DNA from: Erythrobacter sp. F6033
Lineage (GTDB): Bacteria; Pseudomonadota; Alphaproteobacteria; Sphingomonadales; Sphingomonadaceae
Assembly: GCF_023016005.1 (NCBI RefSeq)
Contig: NZ_JALKAZ010000001.1
Coordinates: 2,170,001-2,234,000 of the forward strand
DNA length: 64,000 nt
Direction: 5' to 3'
Under the pieces are notes generated by a model. It ran no database searches and was not told where the DNA came from. It worked only from the letters and a program-made list of their open reading frames with translations. Position 1 is the stretch's first letter. Each line of letters opens with the position of its first letter. The translations under genes and the position numbers were made by a program. Below are positions 27,561 to 37,230 of this stretch, piece by piece.

Positions 27561-28364
27561 CTAGAGCAGCGAGGCAGCAGTTTCCCGGATCAACTGAGCC
27601 AGTTTATCTGAACGCGCGTCATCCTCCGCATGCGGATGAGGGCGGCCCCAGTCCCTCGCATCATTGTCAAAATACCGTCCGCTCATGCCTTCAAACTCGG
27701 CATCTTCGGCTGAACGCACCAGAATGTCAGCGCCAATTGACAAGTCTTTGCCAGCAACGCCAAATCCCTCACGAACCATCTTGCTCGCCAGCAGAGAGCC
27801 GGGATTGACCGCGATAAAGGCTGGGCCTTGCGGATGCGCAAGAGCCATAGCGCGCGACCACATCGTCACCGCCAACTTGCTTTGCGCATAGGCATCCATC
27901 GCCTCTGCGTCGCTCCGTTTGCTGGTCATCAGATCGGTATCGACAGGAGACTGCGCAGCGGAGGACAGTGTCACCACGCGCCCTTGCTGCGGTATGATCG
28001 GGAGCAAGCCGGATGTCAGCACATCAACAGCAAAGGTGTTCACGACAAACCGCGCGTCGTGCCCGCTCGCGAGAACCGGTTGAGGCAATTTCAGGACGCC
28101 TGCATTGTTGATTAGTACATCGAGCGTCTCATGCTCCTCCACAATCCGCCAGGCCATCGCCGCGACCTGAGCAAGATCAGTGAAGTCCGCGCGGTATGTC
28201 TGCACTTTTGCGTGCGGGGATGCGTCCCGAACCACGGCAACAGCTGCGTCCAGTTTTTCCGTACTACGTCCGTGGAGCAAGAGATTATGGCCGCGAGTTG
28301 CCAGCTGCTTCGCCGTTTCAAGGCCGATACCATCTGTTGCACCGGTAATCAGAATAGTCGCCAT
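27561..28364 (-). CDS. SDR-family oxidoreductase
   Basis: 267-residue short-chain dehydrogenase. The cofactor motif TGATDGIG is at residues 7-14, NNAG is in LINNAGVLKL, and the active-site Tyr/Lys are in DAYAQSKLA. It resembles the retinol dehydrogenase/WW-domain oxidoreductase-like branch of SDRs. The start at 28364 (MATILITGATD) has GGAGAG upstream. Extension to 28430 was rejected. Metabolic role unknown, no operon partners. Confidence 0.88.
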   Translation of the reverse strand: MATILITGATDGIGLETAKQLATRGHNLLLHGRSTEKLDAAVAVVRDASPHAKVQTYRADFTDLAQVAAMAWRIVEEHETLDVLINNAGVLKLPQPVLASGHDARFVVNTFAVDVLTSGLLPIIPQQGRVVTLSSAAQSPVDTDLMTSKRSDAEAMDAYAQSKLAVTMWSRAMALAHPQGPAFIAVNPGSLLASKMVREGFGVAGKDLSIGADILVRSAEDAEFEGMSGRYFDNDARDWGRPHPHAEDDARSDKLAQLIRETAASLL

Positions 28365-28482
28365 CGCCTTGCTCTCCGTCACTATTGTTGGGCCTAGATG
28401 GGGCGCCACCTGCGCGCTGCAAGATCGCAAGGGACTAAGGGAGCAATGCTCCAGCTCCTGCCAATTCCATCACACAGCAAAT

Positions 28483-28516
28483 GGGCCGCCCAAGCGATAT
28501 GCTTGGGCGGCCCTTT
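28483..28516 (-). terminator. Intrinsic terminator
   Basis: Perfect 13-bp stem GGGCCGCCCAAGC (28483-28495) / GCTTGGGCGGCCC (28501-28513) with loop GATAT. Read on the minus strand it lies 25-60 bases after the stop of the gene at 28542-29585. The minus-strand tail is ATTTGC, so the T-tract is short. Confidence 0.75.
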
Positions 28517-28541
28517 CAATTCTGGCGAAGCAGATGCGGCG

Positions 28542-29585
28542 TTAGTCGCCGGAAGTGTCTTCAACCGCGTCGACCGCAGCATCTTCACCGCCCTCTACGA
28601 CGGTTTCCGCTGCTTCGGCAGCGAGACGGTCTGCTTCGGCTTGAGCCGCTTCTTCAGCAGCAAGCCGTGCGGCTTCCTCCGCAGCAGCGCGCTCTTCTTC
28701 CGCTTTTTTCCGGGCAAGCTCGGCCTGAACATCGATCACTTCATCGCGGTTATAGGCGAGCACACCGGGGATCGGTGCGATACGGTTGATCTCCGCCCCC
28801 ATCCAGTTCGGCACGAATGGCATCGGCACCAATTCGGCATCGCGGAACCAATCGCTTGGCAAGCGCGGATCATAAGCGGCCTCGTCAACAGGCTCGATGA
28901 TCATCGCCACCCGCACAAGGGCATCATTCGTGTCTACGCCCTCTGGCATCTTGCCCCGGCCAATCGGCTCTCCATCCTTGTCGAGCCAGACCCCGTCATA
29001 ACGCAGAGCGTTGATCGTTCCGGGTTCGACTTCGAACTTTACCGTGCCCATGCAAGCGCATGCGCCGAGTCCCAAACTGGTGGTGCCGTAATAGACATAT
29101 TCGCCGGCGGGCACTTCCTGCAGATAAAGCGAGAGCCCTTTGCCTTTTTCGAACCGGTTGAGCGGCCCGATCGAGAACATCATCTGTTGTTCCGGTGAAA
29201 TCCAAGAGAAGTTCTCTTCGGTCGGCTCAACCGGGTTCTTGCGAGTGGGTTTGGTGCCCTTCTTCTCGTGCCAGGCTGCGTGCTTGTCATAGCTCGCCTG
29301 TTTCTTGGCCCATTTCTCGCGCGCCTCAGCCAATTCCGCAGCGCGTTGATTGGCGACAATCTCACGCTCTTCGTCGGTCGGCACCTTGAAGAAAGTGGCC
29401 GGAACGGCGACGGGCGATTGCAGTAGGATATAGGCTTTTGAAGAATCGAGGATAACCTCCTTCTTGTCCTTCATCACCCGGGTTTCAAATTCGATCTCCG
29501 GCAGATCATCATCCGCCGCCGCAGGAGAGCCCGCAGCGATCAATGCCGCACTGGCGGCGGTGAGAGAAAGCTTTGCGATATTCAT
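28542..29585 (-). CDS. Exported protein with Ala-rich C-terminal coiled coil
   Basis: 347 residues. It has a signal peptide (LSLTAASAALIAAGSPAAA) and a central domain with the short motif GLGACACMGTVKFEVEPGT, faintly like envelope proteins that show a FEVEPG turn. The C-terminal tail (about 285-347) is an Ala/Glu-rich coiled coil (AEEERAAAEEAARLAAEE) ending in acidic residues. The start overlaps the stop of 29582-30184 by four bases, so the two are co-translated. Probably periplasmic, possibly bridging envelope components. Function unknown. Confidence 0.75.
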   Translation of the reverse strand: MNIAKLSLTAASAALIAAGSPAAADDDLPEIEFETRVMKDKKEVILDSSKAYILLQSPVAVPATFFKVPTDEEREIVANQRAAELAEAREKWAKKQASYDKHAAWHEKKGTKPTRKNPVEPTEENFSWISPEQQMMFSIGPLNRFEKGKGLSLYLQEVPAGEYVYYGTTSLGLGACACMGTVKFEVEPGTINALRYDGVWLDKDGEPIGRGKMPEGVDTNDALVRVAMIIEPVDEAAYDPRLPSDWFRDAELVPMPFVPNWMGAEINRIAPIPGVLAYNRDEVIDVQAELARKKAEEERAAAEEAARLAAEEAAQAEADRLAAEAAETVVEGGEDAAVDAVEDTSGD

Positions 29586-30184
29586 AGCCCGAGATTCTCC
29601 GTCGCTGGAAGTTCGCTTGAGGCGACATATGCCTGCGTGGCGAGGTATTGCTGGCGTTCTTTTTCGCCTACACCGGAAAGGCCTTCTTCAAAGTTGAACT
29701 CTTTCCAGAGCTCTTTTGAAAGGCCGTGGCGGGCATAGCCTTTGAAATGCATGCATCGGCGCATGTTTACGCGGCGCTTGGCCCGTTTTTCGGCAGAACC
29801 GTAAATCGCCTGCGCAATGGCGCCGCCAATAGCATCGCCTAGAATACCGGCAGGGCCATACATCGCGCCGCCATAGCCAGAACCGTAGTAATTGGCCGTC
29901 GCCAATCCGCGGGCCAATTCATCGCAAAAGCGGACATCGGTCAAAGCTTCTTCGAAGCTCGTATCTGCGCGGTTGAAATAGTAATATTTCTTGTAATTCT
30001 TGACGTCATTGTCTGACGGTTCGAACTCCAACACCGGCATCGAAAGCTTCGACTGATCCGGCATCCACTCGCGCCAATCCTCATCGGTCATTTCAGATTT
30101 ATCTTGTGCCTGAGCCGCACCAGGCGCTGCGAATGCAAGCGCGAGCAGCGGTGCGCCGGCAAGCGCCACTACCAATTTCCTCAT
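29582..30184 (-). CDS. Exported Tyr/Gly-rich protein of unknown function
   Basis: 200 residues with a signal peptide (LVVALAGAPLLALAFAAPGAAQAQ). The mature part begins with an acidic stretch and VLEFEPSDNDVKNYKKYYYF. It continues with a Gly/Tyr-rich, glycine-zipper-like segment (GSGYGGAMYGPAGILGDAIG) and ends in a basic helical region with two Cys (RFCDELA, RRCMHFKGYARHGLSKE). ATG 30184 has AGGGG upstream. The reading frame is open to 30382 but the extension has no signal peptide at its start. First gene of a two-gene unit with 28542-29585. Likely envelope-associated. Confidence 0.72.
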   Translation of the reverse strand: MRKLVVALAGAPLLALAFAAPGAAQAQDKSEMTDEDWREWMPDQSKLSMPVLEFEPSDNDVKNYKKYYYFNRADTSFEEALTDVRFCDELARGLATANYYGSGYGGAMYGPAGILGDAIGGAIAQAIYGSAEKRAKRRVNMRRCMHFKGYARHGLSKELWKEFNFEEGLSGVGEKERQQYLATQAYVASSELPATENLGL

Positions 30185-30522
30185 AAGAGACCCCTGTCCA
30201 TTACCCAGCTCGGATACTAACGGGAGAATGCTTGGAAGCAATTGTATTTGGGCGACATTTGCACCGATAAACCAAGCGCAACGTTCGATCGTAGATGTGG
30301 CCTCACAATAACGGAACACCCCCTCCTGAACTAACAACTTATCCAGTCGCAATTGTGTGTTTTTAGACGACCAAACTAACAAAACTGCCCCTGCTTTGGA
30401 TCACATGTAAATCTCAGATATCTCGTAGTTTGAGATATTTTCATTTCATTTTCAAAGGCTTTGTGTTCTTCTACAGCTGGGGGAATCGGTAGTCGATTAC
30501 CTTCGGCATTGGGAGGACTACG
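30185..30522. other. Divergent AT-rich intergenic region
   Basis: 338 bases between two exported-protein genes. It is clearly AT-richer than its surroundings from about 30340 to 30470. A short dyad ATCTCA/TGAGAT lies near 30412-30436. Both promoters should be here but I cannot place them with confidence. No RNA gene seen. Confidence 0.45.
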
Positions 30523-31308
30523 ATGAAAACCAATTTTGTTTCGAGATTTGCTTGCACTACAGCGGTAATCGCAATGGCAGCCACGCCGGCTTTGGCTGAA
30601 AAGGCGCGCGATCTGCAATTCATCAACGGATCATTGGGCCGCGATGCGGAGCGTCAGCTGCAAGACCGCGGCTTCGCGCACATCTCAACGCACAAAAGCT
30701 CCTCCGGCTACGTCAATTCCTATTGGTGGGATGAAGGGGACGACAAATGCGTCACCGTCGAGGTGTATGACGGCCGCGTCATGACGATTAATGACGCGTC
30801 GGATCAGGATTGCGGCAAACATAAAGGCGACGATGCACTCGCCGCAGTCGGTGTGGTTGCCGGAGCGGCACTGCTGGGCAGCCTATTCGGCCACAAGTCG
30901 CACCACCGCGAAGGCAAGGAATACAACAACGAAGACACCAACCACTTTGAGCGGGGTTATCAAGACGGGCTGCACAACGCGTCCTATCACAACTACGACC
31001 GGTCAAACGCGTATTCGCATGGCTACGAAAAGGGTGTGGACGAGCGCGAAGCCAATCTGCGCCACCATCATCGCCGCGGTGGTTACCAGCGTGCCGCACA
31101 GTTCAAGGACCTTCAGGGCGACCGAGCGCGCGGCGGCATGGAAGCGCTTGAACAGCGCGGCTTCCGTCAGGTCGACAACTTTGCCTCGGGTGAGACCCGT
31201 TATTCGATCCAATGGCAGCCACAGACGCGGCAATGTCTGCAGGTGACCATCGCTGACGGTCGTTTTTACGACCTGCGCGATATTGGTCGGCACCCGGAAT
31301 GCCGGTGA
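30523..31308 (+). CDS. Exported protein with duplicated domain and glycine-zipper segment
   Basis: 261 residues with a signal peptide ([15 protein letters not shown]). Two related domains of about 70 residues flank a middle region. Repeat 1 is at 28-98 ([14 protein letters not shown] ... [15 protein letters not shown] ... DC) and repeat 2 at 191-260 ([13 protein letters not shown] ... [15 protein letters not shown] ... EC), with two cysteines at matching places (Cys76/Cys97 and Cys238/Cys260). Between them are a hydrophobic stretch ([18 protein letters not shown]) and a His/Tyr-rich linker with two GYxxG units. GGGAGGAC precedes the ATG. Periplasmic or inner-membrane anchored. Function unknown. 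Confidence 0.75.
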   Translation: MKTNFVSRFACTTAVIAMAATPALAEKARDLQFINGSLGRDAERQLQDRGFAHISTHKSSSGYVNSYWWDEGDDKCVTVEVYDGRVMTINDASDQDCGKHKGDDALAAVGVVAGAALLGSLFGHKSHHREGKEYNNEDTNHFERGYQDGLHNASYHNYDRSNAYSHGYEKGVDEREANLRHHHRRGGYQRAAQFKDLQGDRARGGMEALEQRGFRQVDNFASGETRYSIQWQPQTRQCLQVTIADGRFYDLRDIGRHPECR

Positions 31309-31315
31309 TCCCGGC

Positions 31316-32032
31316 ATGTCATATATGAAAGAAACGGCAATTCTTGCTGCAGCAGCGGGCGCTTTTGCGCTCGCTGCATGCGGTGCGGATGCGGCGGATA
31401 GCACCGCCAGCGAAAGCCAAAGCGCGGATACCGCCACGCTTGCGGAGATACCGGAAAGTCTGGCTCCTTTCGGTGACGGTTATCCCAATTCGGGCGATCC
31501 GTGCCGCCAGCTTGGCGAATCCGAGGCGACCTCCAACTATCTTGATGACAGCGCCGTGTTGGTCGGCTGTCCGGACGAGGCTTCGGCAGAAGCACTTGGC
31601 GGCGAGATTGTGAGCAATGTTGACGGCGTCCGGCTTGTTTCGGTTTCGATGGGCGATGCCAATGTCGGCATGGACGATAACGGACCGCCGCCTCCGCCCG
31701 ATAGCGGTGATGCGCTGGTTGCTGGCACCGATTACAATGCGACAGCACCGATCAACTGCGGTTTTGACAATGCCGCTCCGACCTCTTCCTGTTCTGCTGG
31801 CGTCATCCGTGATTGGGGCGAAGACGGCACCATTCTGGTCGAGGTGCAAAAGCCCGATGGCACAAAGCGCGCCATCTTTTTCGACGGGACCACTCCGACC
31901 AGCGCAGACAGTTCCCAAGCTGACGGTTCGGCCGGATGGGACTTCACACACTCCCGCGATGGGGACCGCGTGACCATCACCTACGGTCCGGAAACCTACG
32001 TGATTGTCGATGCGTTTGTTGCGGGCGGATAA
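31316..32032 (+). CDS. Putative lipoprotein of unknown function
   Basis: 238 residues from ATG 31316 (another ATG at 31325 is equally possible). A lipobox ALAAC places the lipidated Cys at residue 22. The mature N-terminus is Ala/Ser/Asp-rich and low in complexity. The C-terminal about 80 residues form a beta-rich domain ([38 protein letters not shown]) with two Cys near PINCGFDN and SSCSAG. It follows the duplicated-domain gene by 7 bases and precedes the META-type lipoprotein gene by 14. The three genes probably form one operon. Function unknown. Confidence 0.72.
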   Translation: MSYMKETAILAAAAGAFALAACGADAADSTASESQSADTATLAEIPESLAPFGDGYPNSGDPCRQLGESEATSNYLDDSAVLVGCPDEASAEALGGEIVSNVDGVRLVSVSMGDANVGMDDNGPPPPPDSGDALVAGTDYNATAPINCGFDNAAPTSSCSAGVIRDWGEDGTILVEVQKPDGTKRAIFFDGTTPTSADSSQADGSAGWDFTHSRDGDRVTITYGPETYVIVDAFVAGG

Positions 32033-32046
32033 AAAGGATTGAACCT

Positions 32047-32481
32047 ATGATTGGAAGAATAAGCGCAGTCATTGGCGGAGCGATGCTCCTGTCAGCGTGT
32101 CAAAGCTATGGACCTCCACCCCACCCTCTGGATGATACGAGCTGGCGGTTGGCGGATGTCGAAACATCCGGAACTTCCACGCAATTGACGCAGGAGCTAT
32201 CCTCCCGCCATCGGCTGACATTCCGCGATGGCGGCCGGCTGGTTCTGCAATTGGACTGTAACCGGGGCAATGCGGATTGGTCCGCATCCATGCCGCAGGT
32301 TGGCAATGGATCGATTTCGATTGGCCCGGTGGCCTCAACGAAGGCGCTGTGCCCTCGCCCTACTTACGGTGAAGAACTCGCAGCGGAATTGCCGACCGCA
32401 AATGGCTTTACGCTCACCCCGGACGGCAGCAGCCTTATTATCAGGGCAAGCGAGGCGGTTTACGTCTTCGCCCGCGACTAA
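32047..32481 (+). CDS. META domain lipoprotein (HslJ-like)
   Basis: 144 residues. The lipobox LLSAC puts the acylated Cys at residue 18. The mature part is a META domain as in HslJ: it begins DDTSWRLADVE, has LTFRDGGRLVLQLDCNRGN and ends with TPDGSSLIIRASEAVYVFAR. Members are small envelope proteins linked to stress or antibiotic tolerance, with no enzyme activity known. The start at 32047 was chosen for the signal peptide MIGRISAVIGGAM. Third gene of the run 30523-32481. Confidence 0.82.
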   Translation: MIGRISAVIGGAMLLSACQSYGPPPHPLDDTSWRLADVETSGTSTQLTQELSSRHRLTFRDGGRLVLQLDCNRGNADWSASMPQVGNGSISIGPVASTKALCPRPTYGEELAAELPTANGFTLTPDGSSLIIRASEAVYVFARD

Positions 32482-32494
32482 ACGCCTGCTTCGA

Positions 32495-32731
32495 TCAACG
32501 CCGCCATAGCCAGAAAAGCACGGCGGCGTTGATAGCAGGGGCCACCAATGCCGTGGCCATGCCCGAAATACCGAGCCAATCTGCAAGAAAATTCCAAGGC
32601 ATTCCCAGCGGGAGCAGGAACACTCCCGATAAGGGATCGCGATCCTGTTCGAACAATCCGAAAGTCCCGATCGCCAATAGAGCCAGCGCAGCGACATACA
32701 CTCCCGTGAAGATGAAGAATGCCCATTTCAT
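32495..32731 (-). CDS. Small inner membrane protein
   Basis: 78 residues with two likely transmembrane helices (WAFFIFTGVYVAALALLAIG and a C-terminal GMATALVAPAINAAVLFWLW) around a periplasmic or cytoplasmic loop. It begins 28 bases after the gatB stop on the same strand and may be the last gene of the gat operon. No function is recognised. Confidence 0.65.
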   Translation of the reverse strand: MKWAFFIFTGVYVAALALLAIGTFGLFEQDRDPLSGVFLLPLGMPWNFLADWLGISGMATALVAPAINAAVLFWLWRR

Positions 32732-32759
32732 TCGCGATCTCCCGTGACGTGTCGAAGGT

Positions 32760-34259
32760 TTAGCCGAGCTTGTCTTTCAGGATCTGGTTCACGACGCCCG
32801 GATTGGCTTTGCCTTGCATCGCCTTCATCGTTTGACCGACGAAGAAACCGAACAGCTTGTCTTTGCCGCCCTTATACTGTTCGACCTTGTCCTCGTTATT
32901 CGCGAGAATTTCATCGATGGCGGCTTCAATCGCGCCGGTGTCGCTGACTTGTTTCAGGCCCTTCGCATCGGCGATAGCCTCAGGCTCGCCGCCTTCTTTC
33001 AGGACGATCTCGTAAATCTCTTTTGCCTGACTGCCGGAGATTTCGCCCTTATCCTGCATCGAAAGGATAGCGGCCTGCGCCTCAGGCGTGGAATTGGCGA
33101 GGTTGGCTTCATCGCCCAACCCTTTCACAACGCCGGGTGCGACCGAAAGTGTCCAGTTTGCCACTTGCGTCGCAACCTTGGCCTCGGGCTTGCCGATCTT
33201 TGCAGCCACCACTCCTAACAGCGTTTCAAACCGCGCAAAGGTTTCAACTTCGGCGGTCAATTCGCGGGCGTTATACGCTGTCAGACCCAGCTCGCCTTCA
33301 TACCGCGCGCGCTTCGCATCGGGCAGTTCGGGCAGGCTGGCGCGGCATTCCGTAAGGAAATCATCCTCCAGAACCACGGGAAGCAGATCGGGGTCAGGGA
33401 AATAGCGGTAATCATGCGCGTCTTCTTTGGAGCGCATCGTCCGTGTTGTGCCGGTCGCGACATCGAACAGGCGTGTTTCCTGATCGACGCTGCCGCCGCT
33501 TTCCAGAACATCAACCTGACGGTTCGCTTCGTATTCGATGACCTGCATGACGAAACGCACGGAGTTGACGTTCTTCGTCTCGGTCCGTGTGCCCAGCTCA
33601 GGATCACCGACCTTGCGCACGGAGACGTTGACGTCGGCCCGCATTGAGCCTTCTTCCATATTCCCATCGCACGATCCGACATAGCGCAAGATGCTGCGCA
33701 GTTTGCGCACGTAAGCGCCCGCTTCGGCAGGCGAGGTCATATCCGGCTTTGACACGATTTCCATCAGCGCAACGCCGCTGCGGTTGAGATCGACATAGGA
33801 CATGGTCGGGTGCTGATCATGCATCAGCTTGCCCGCATCCTGCTCGACATGGATGCGCTCAATCCCGATCACTTTGTCTTCGGGAATGCCGCCCTTGTCA
33901 TCAGCATCGATGACCAACTGACCTTCACCGACAATCGGGTGGTAAAGCTGACTGATCTGATAACCCTGCGGCAAATCGGCGTAGAAGTAATTCTTGCGGT
34001 CGAACCGGCTCCATTTGTGGATTTCCGCCTCGATCGCCATGCCAGTACGCACCGCCTGACGGATGCATTCCGCGTTGGGCACGGGCAGCATGCCCGGCAT
34101 CGCCGCATCGACGAGGGAGACCTGACTGTTCGGCTCCGCGCCAAACTCGGTCGCAGCGCCGCTGAACAGCTTGGACTTGGATGTGACCTGCGCGTGCACT
34201 TCGAGGCCGATTACAACCTCCCAATCGCCGGTCTGTCCTTGAACTATGTACTTACTCAT
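32760..34259 (-). CDS. gatB: Asp-tRNA(Asn)/Glu-tRNA(Gln) amidotransferase subunit B
   Basis: 499 residues, normal length. It is the tRNA-binding kinase subunit of the GatCAB complex that converts mischarged Glu-tRNA(Gln) or Asp-tRNA(Asn). Conserved parts include [16 protein letters not shown] near the N-terminus, [19 protein letters not shown], and the C-terminal helical YqeY-like tail beginning near residue 350. It overlaps the small membrane protein gene upstream by 8 bases. gatB is separated from gatCA by three other genes, which is unusual. Confidence 0.97.
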   Translation of the reverse strand: MSKYIVQGQTGDWEVVIGLEVHAQVTSKSKLFSGAATEFGAEPNSQVSLVDAAMPGMLPVPNAECIRQAVRTGMAIEAEIHKWSRFDRKNYFYADLPQGYQISQLYHPIVGEGQLVIDADDKGGIPEDKVIGIERIHVEQDAGKLMHDQHPTMSYVDLNRSGVALMEIVSKPDMTSPAEAGAYVRKLRSILRYVGSCDGNMEEGSMRADVNVSVRKVGDPELGTRTETKNVNSVRFVMQVIEYEANRQVDVLESGGSVDQETRLFDVATGTTRTMRSKEDAHDYRYFPDPDLLPVVLEDDFLTECRASLPELPDAKRARYEGELGLTAYNARELTAEVETFARFETLLGVVAAKIGKPEAKVATQVANWTLSVAPGVVKGLGDEANLANSTPEAQAAILSMQDKGEISGSQAKEIYEIVLKEGGEPEAIADAKGLKQVSDTGAIEAAIDEILANNEDKVEQYKGGKDKLFGFFVGQTMKAMQGKANPGVVNQILKDKLG

Positions 34260-34464
34260 TGTCGTCTTTCACCTGATTTGGCGTGGCGTCTTTATCAAGC
34301 CGCTGCGCAGGCTTTGCATCGCCTTTCGGCGCGTCGGCCTTATCCTTGATAACTTTGCCGCTGCTATCGAACCGCGCTTCGCCGTGGTCAATCGTTTTAG
34401 AGAGATAAAGCACCACTCCGCCCAAAAGCACGAACGCCACCATAAAGATCGTCGCGAACAGCAT
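34252..34464 (-). CDS. Small membrane protein with EARFDS tail motif
   Basis: 70 residues: one N-terminal transmembrane helix ([20 protein letters not shown]) and a charged tail ([17 protein letters not shown]) ending in a Lys/Asp-rich segment. It starts inside the stop of the upstream small gene (TAATG) and overlaps gatB. The tail motif EARFDS-GK-I also occurs in the product of 34464-34706, suggesting a related pair. Function unknown. Confidence 0.72.
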   Translation of the reverse strand: MLFATIFMVAFVLLGGVVLYLSKTIDHGEARFDSSGKVIKDKADAPKGDAKPAQRLDKDATPNQVKDDNE

Positions 34465-34706
34465 TATTTGTCTTGCTCTTCCTCAATCAACTTTCCTGTC
34501 TCGCTGTCGAAGCGAGCCTCGGCAATGCCGTAGTTGCTGCCGATATAATCCGCCAAAGCCAGAAATAGCATTCCTGCGAGCACAAAAGGGGCGGAACTCA
34601 AAAGCGGTTCCAAACCGTTTTCCCAGGGGCGAGCGTAGAATATCCAGACGCTCAGGAATGTCGCGTATAGCGCGAAGTAGATCGGCTTCCATTTCATGAC
34701 GATCAT
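34464..34706 (-). CDS. Small two-helix membrane protein with EARFDS tail motif
   Basis: 80 residues (77 if it starts at the ATG at 34697). Two hydrophobic segments (IYFALYATFLSVWIFYA, LLSSAPFVLAGMLFLALADYI) are followed by a short charged tail AEARFDSETGKLIEEEQDK. The tail resembles that of the neighbour at 34252-34464. Start and stop overlap with its neighbours imply translational coupling. Function unknown. Confidence 0.7.
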   Translation of the reverse strand: MIVMKWKPIYFALYATFLSVWIFYARPWENGLEPLLSSAPFVLAGMLFLALADYIGSNYGIAEARFDSETGKLIEEEQDK

Positions 34707-34737
34707 TTACCCGCTGCTGCGACGTGGTTCAACATCA

Positions 34738-35424
34738 TCAATGCGCCTTTGCCGCCAGTCTTTCATAAAGTGCGATCGCTTGCCGCAGCGTCGCGGGATC
34801 GAGTTGGTCAGTGACATCTTCATGTTTTGCACGCCGCTCCGGATCGGGCCGCGCGGTGTCAGCCATCTGGCTTGTGATTTCCTCGCGCAGTTTACCTGTC
34901 GTCGCGCCGTGAAAAAACTTCGCGCCAAACTTCGCGTTGGTTCTCTTGACCACTTTGCCAAGCGCCTGCGTCGCCTGTTCGAACGTCGCGATCACGACCT
35001 TGTCAGAGACACTCTCTACGGCCTGATAAAACCCGATCCAGCGGCGCAACGCCCATTGCAAATCCAATCCGCCATCATGCTGCGCCCAGCTGCGGATAGC
35101 GTCTTGCGGTGGCCGGATCAGCACGATCACAGGCAGGCCCCGCTTGCATCCGGCAAGGATATGCGCCTCGGAATGCTGATGCTCCGCGATATGCACCCGT
35201 CGTCCCTGCCAGCGGCGGAACACACGCACTGTCCAGCTGTTTGCCGAGCGCGGGAAGCCTTCGATAACGATTTCGGTTTGATCACTCAGCAACCGAAAAA
35301 GACTGAGCGCGTGTGACTCACCGCCAATCCGGTAGCGTAGTCGCTGGATCGCAAGATAGGCTTTTGGAAAGCGTCCGAGCGCAGCGCGCGCTTTGAGTTG
35401 CAATCCAGCTTTGGCTACCACCAC
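34738..35424 (-). CDS. Sulfotransferase-like P-loop protein
   Basis: 228 residues. GFPRSANSW at residues 56-64 matches the 5'-phosphosulfate-binding loop of PAPS-dependent sulfotransferases, and [12 protein letters not shown] at 102-113 matches the 3'-phosphate-binding segment. No signal peptide, so cytoplasmic or membrane-bound. It overlaps the end of gatA by 10 bases and lies inside the gat operon. It probably sulfates a carbohydrate or lipid. The acceptor is unknown, and the family call rests on the two motifs. Confidence 0.72.
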   Translation of the reverse strand: MVVAKAGLQLKARAALGRFPKAYLAIQRLRYRIGGESHALSLFRLLSDQTEIVIEGFPRSANSWTVRVFRRWQGRRVHIAEHQHSEAHILAGCKRGLPVIVLIRPPQDAIRSWAQHDGGLDLQWALRRWIGFYQAVESVSDKVVIATFEQATQALGKVVKRTNAKFGAKFFHGATTGKLREEITSQMADTARPDPERRAKHEDVTDQLDPATLRQAIALYERLAAKAH

Positions 35425-36896
35425 TTCGCCGGAGCGTGATCGAAGCCGCTGCGTTGCTGGATCGCGAGGCCTGCGTTCAGCACCATCTGCTCGTCAAACG
35501 GCTTGCCTACGAGCTGTAGGCCGAGCGGAAGACCGTCAGCGTTGATCGTCGCAGGCACGCTCATTGCGGGAAGACCCGCAAGCGAGGCTGGCACAGCGAA
35601 CACATCGTTCAGATACATCGTCAGCGGATCATCGTTCAGGCTGCCGAGCGGGAAGCTCGCTGTCGGAGTGGTCGGCGCAAGGATCACATCGCAATGCGCC
35701 CAAGCCTTTTCAAAATCCTGCGCGACCAGTGTGCGGACCTTCTGCGCCTGCGTGTAATACGCATCATAGAAACCTGCCGACAGCACATAAGTACCGATCA
35801 GGATGCGGCGTTTCACTTCGTCACCAAAGCCAGCCGCGCGGGTTTCGGCATACATATCTTGCAGGCCAGCGCCCTCTGGCAGATCGCGCAAACCGTATCG
35901 CACGCCGTCATAGCGCGCGAGGTTGGAAGACGCCTCTGCCGGGGCGATGATGTAATAGGCCGGCAGCGCGTATTTCGTGTGCGGCAGCGAGATGTCGACG
36001 ATCTCAGCGCCTGCATCCTTCAGCCACGCTTTGCCCTGCTCCCAGCTATCGAGGATCGCCTGATCGGTGCCCTCCATCGTGTATTCTTTGGGAATGCCGA
36101 CTTTCTTGCCTTTGAGGTCTGCGTCGAGCGCAGCTTCCCAATCGGGAACGTCCATTTTCAGCGAAGTGGCATCTTTCGCGTCAAAACCAGCCATCGCGCC
36201 GAGCATGATCGCACAATCTTCAACCGAGCGCGCCATCGGACCGGCTTGGTCGAGCGAGGAGGCAAACGCCACCACGCCCCAGCGCGAGCAGCGGCCATAG
36301 GTCGGCTTGATCCCGCAAATGCCAGTAAAGGCCGCCGGCTGACGGATCGAACCGCCCGTGTCTGTGCCGGTCGCGGCAGGCGCAATCCGCGCTGCCACTG
36401 CCGACGACGAACCACCAGATGAGCCGCCCGGCGACATCGCGGCATTGCTGCCCGATTTCTGCCACGGCGAGGAAACATTGCCAAAGAAGCTTGTCTCGTT
36501 CGAGCTGCCCATCGCGAACTGGTCAAGGTTCAGCTTGCCCAGCATACCCGCGCCCGCATCCCACAGGTTCTGCGAGACGGTGCTCTCGTATTGCGGGGTA
36601 AACCCTTCGAGGATGTGTGAGGCGGCGGTGGTCTGCACGCCTTTGGTCGCGAACAGATCCTTCATGCCAATCGGCACGCCGGCCATCGCGGCCAATTCCT
36701 TGCCATCGGCACGCGCTTTGTCGGCGGCATCGGCTGCGGCCAGCGCGTGATCGGGCGTGGTGACGATAAAGGCGTTGAGCGCGGCGGCTTCCGCCACGGC
36801 TGCGTTAAAGCTTTCCGCGACTTCGCGCGCGGTGAAATCTCCTCCGCGAACACCGTCGCGGATGGCTTTGACACCGAGAGAGGTCAGGTCAGTCAT
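35415..36896 (-). CDS. gatA: Asp-tRNA(Asn)/Glu-tRNA(Gln) amidotransferase subunit A
   Basis: 493 residues of the amidase-signature family, the glutaminase subunit of GatCAB. The Ser-cisSer-Lys triad is intact: Lys79 in [12 protein letters not shown], Ser159 in [10 protein letters not shown] and the nucleophile Ser183 in [11 protein letters not shown]. Ammonia from glutamine passes to GatB for transamidation of the mischarged tRNA. It starts one base after the gatC stop. Confidence 0.98.
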   Translation of the reverse strand: MTDLTSLGVKAIRDGVRGGDFTAREVAESFNAAVAEAAALNAFIVTTPDHALAAADAADKARADGKELAAMAGVPIGMKDLFATKGVQTTAASHILEGFTPQYESTVSQNLWDAGAGMLGKLNLDQFAMGSSNETSFFGNVSSPWQKSGSNAAMSPGGSSGGSSSAVAARIAPAATGTDTGGSIRQPAAFTGICGIKPTYGRCSRWGVVAFASSLDQAGPMARSVEDCAIMLGAMAGFDAKDATSLKMDVPDWEAALDADLKGKKVGIPKEYTMEGTDQAILDSWEQGKAWLKDAGAEIVDISLPHTKYALPAYYIIAPAEASSNLARYDGVRYGLRDLPEGAGLQDMYAETRAAGFGDEVKRRILIGTYVLSAGFYDAYYTQAQKVRTLVAQDFEKAWAHCDVILAPTTPTASFPLGSLNDDPLTMYLNDVFAVPASLAGLPAMSVPATINADGLPLGLQLVGKPFDEQMVLNAGLAIQQRSGFDHAPAKWW

Positions 36897-36897
36897 A

Positions 36898-37200
36898 TTA
36901 TTCGATCACCTTAGGAACGCCGAAAAATCCGTGTTCAGCAGCGGGCGCATTGGCGAGCACATCATCGCGGCGCCCGCCAGCAGTTTTCGGATCGGCGTCA
37001 ATCACATCATCGCGCAAACGCAGTTCATTCGGGATGACCGCACTCATCGGCTCCACGCCGTCCACGTTGACCTCGCCCAGCTGCTCCACCCATTCAAGGA
37101 TGTTGTTCAGCTCTGGCACCATAGTTTCGAGTTGTTCGTCACCCATCTTGATCCGAGCAAGGCTCGCGATCTTGGCAACGGTCTGTTTGTCTACCGACAT
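36898..37200 (-). CDS. gatC: Asp-tRNA(Asn)/Glu-tRNA(Gln) amidotransferase subunit C
   Basis: 100 residues, the usual size. This is the small belt subunit that stabilises GatA-GatB. Family features include [18 protein letters not shown] at the N-terminus, [21 protein letters not shown] in the middle and [16 protein letters not shown] precedes the ATG. It directly precedes gatA and follows the FKBP gene by 30 bases. Confidence 0.96.
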   Translation of the reverse strand: MSVDKQTVAKIASLARIKMGDEQLETMVPELNNILEWVEQLGEVNVDGVEPMSAVIPNELRLRDDVIDADPKTAGGRRDDVLANAPAAEHGFFGVPKVIE

Positions 37201-37230
37201 CGCTTTGTCCCTTTGAGGGGTTGCTTTGAG

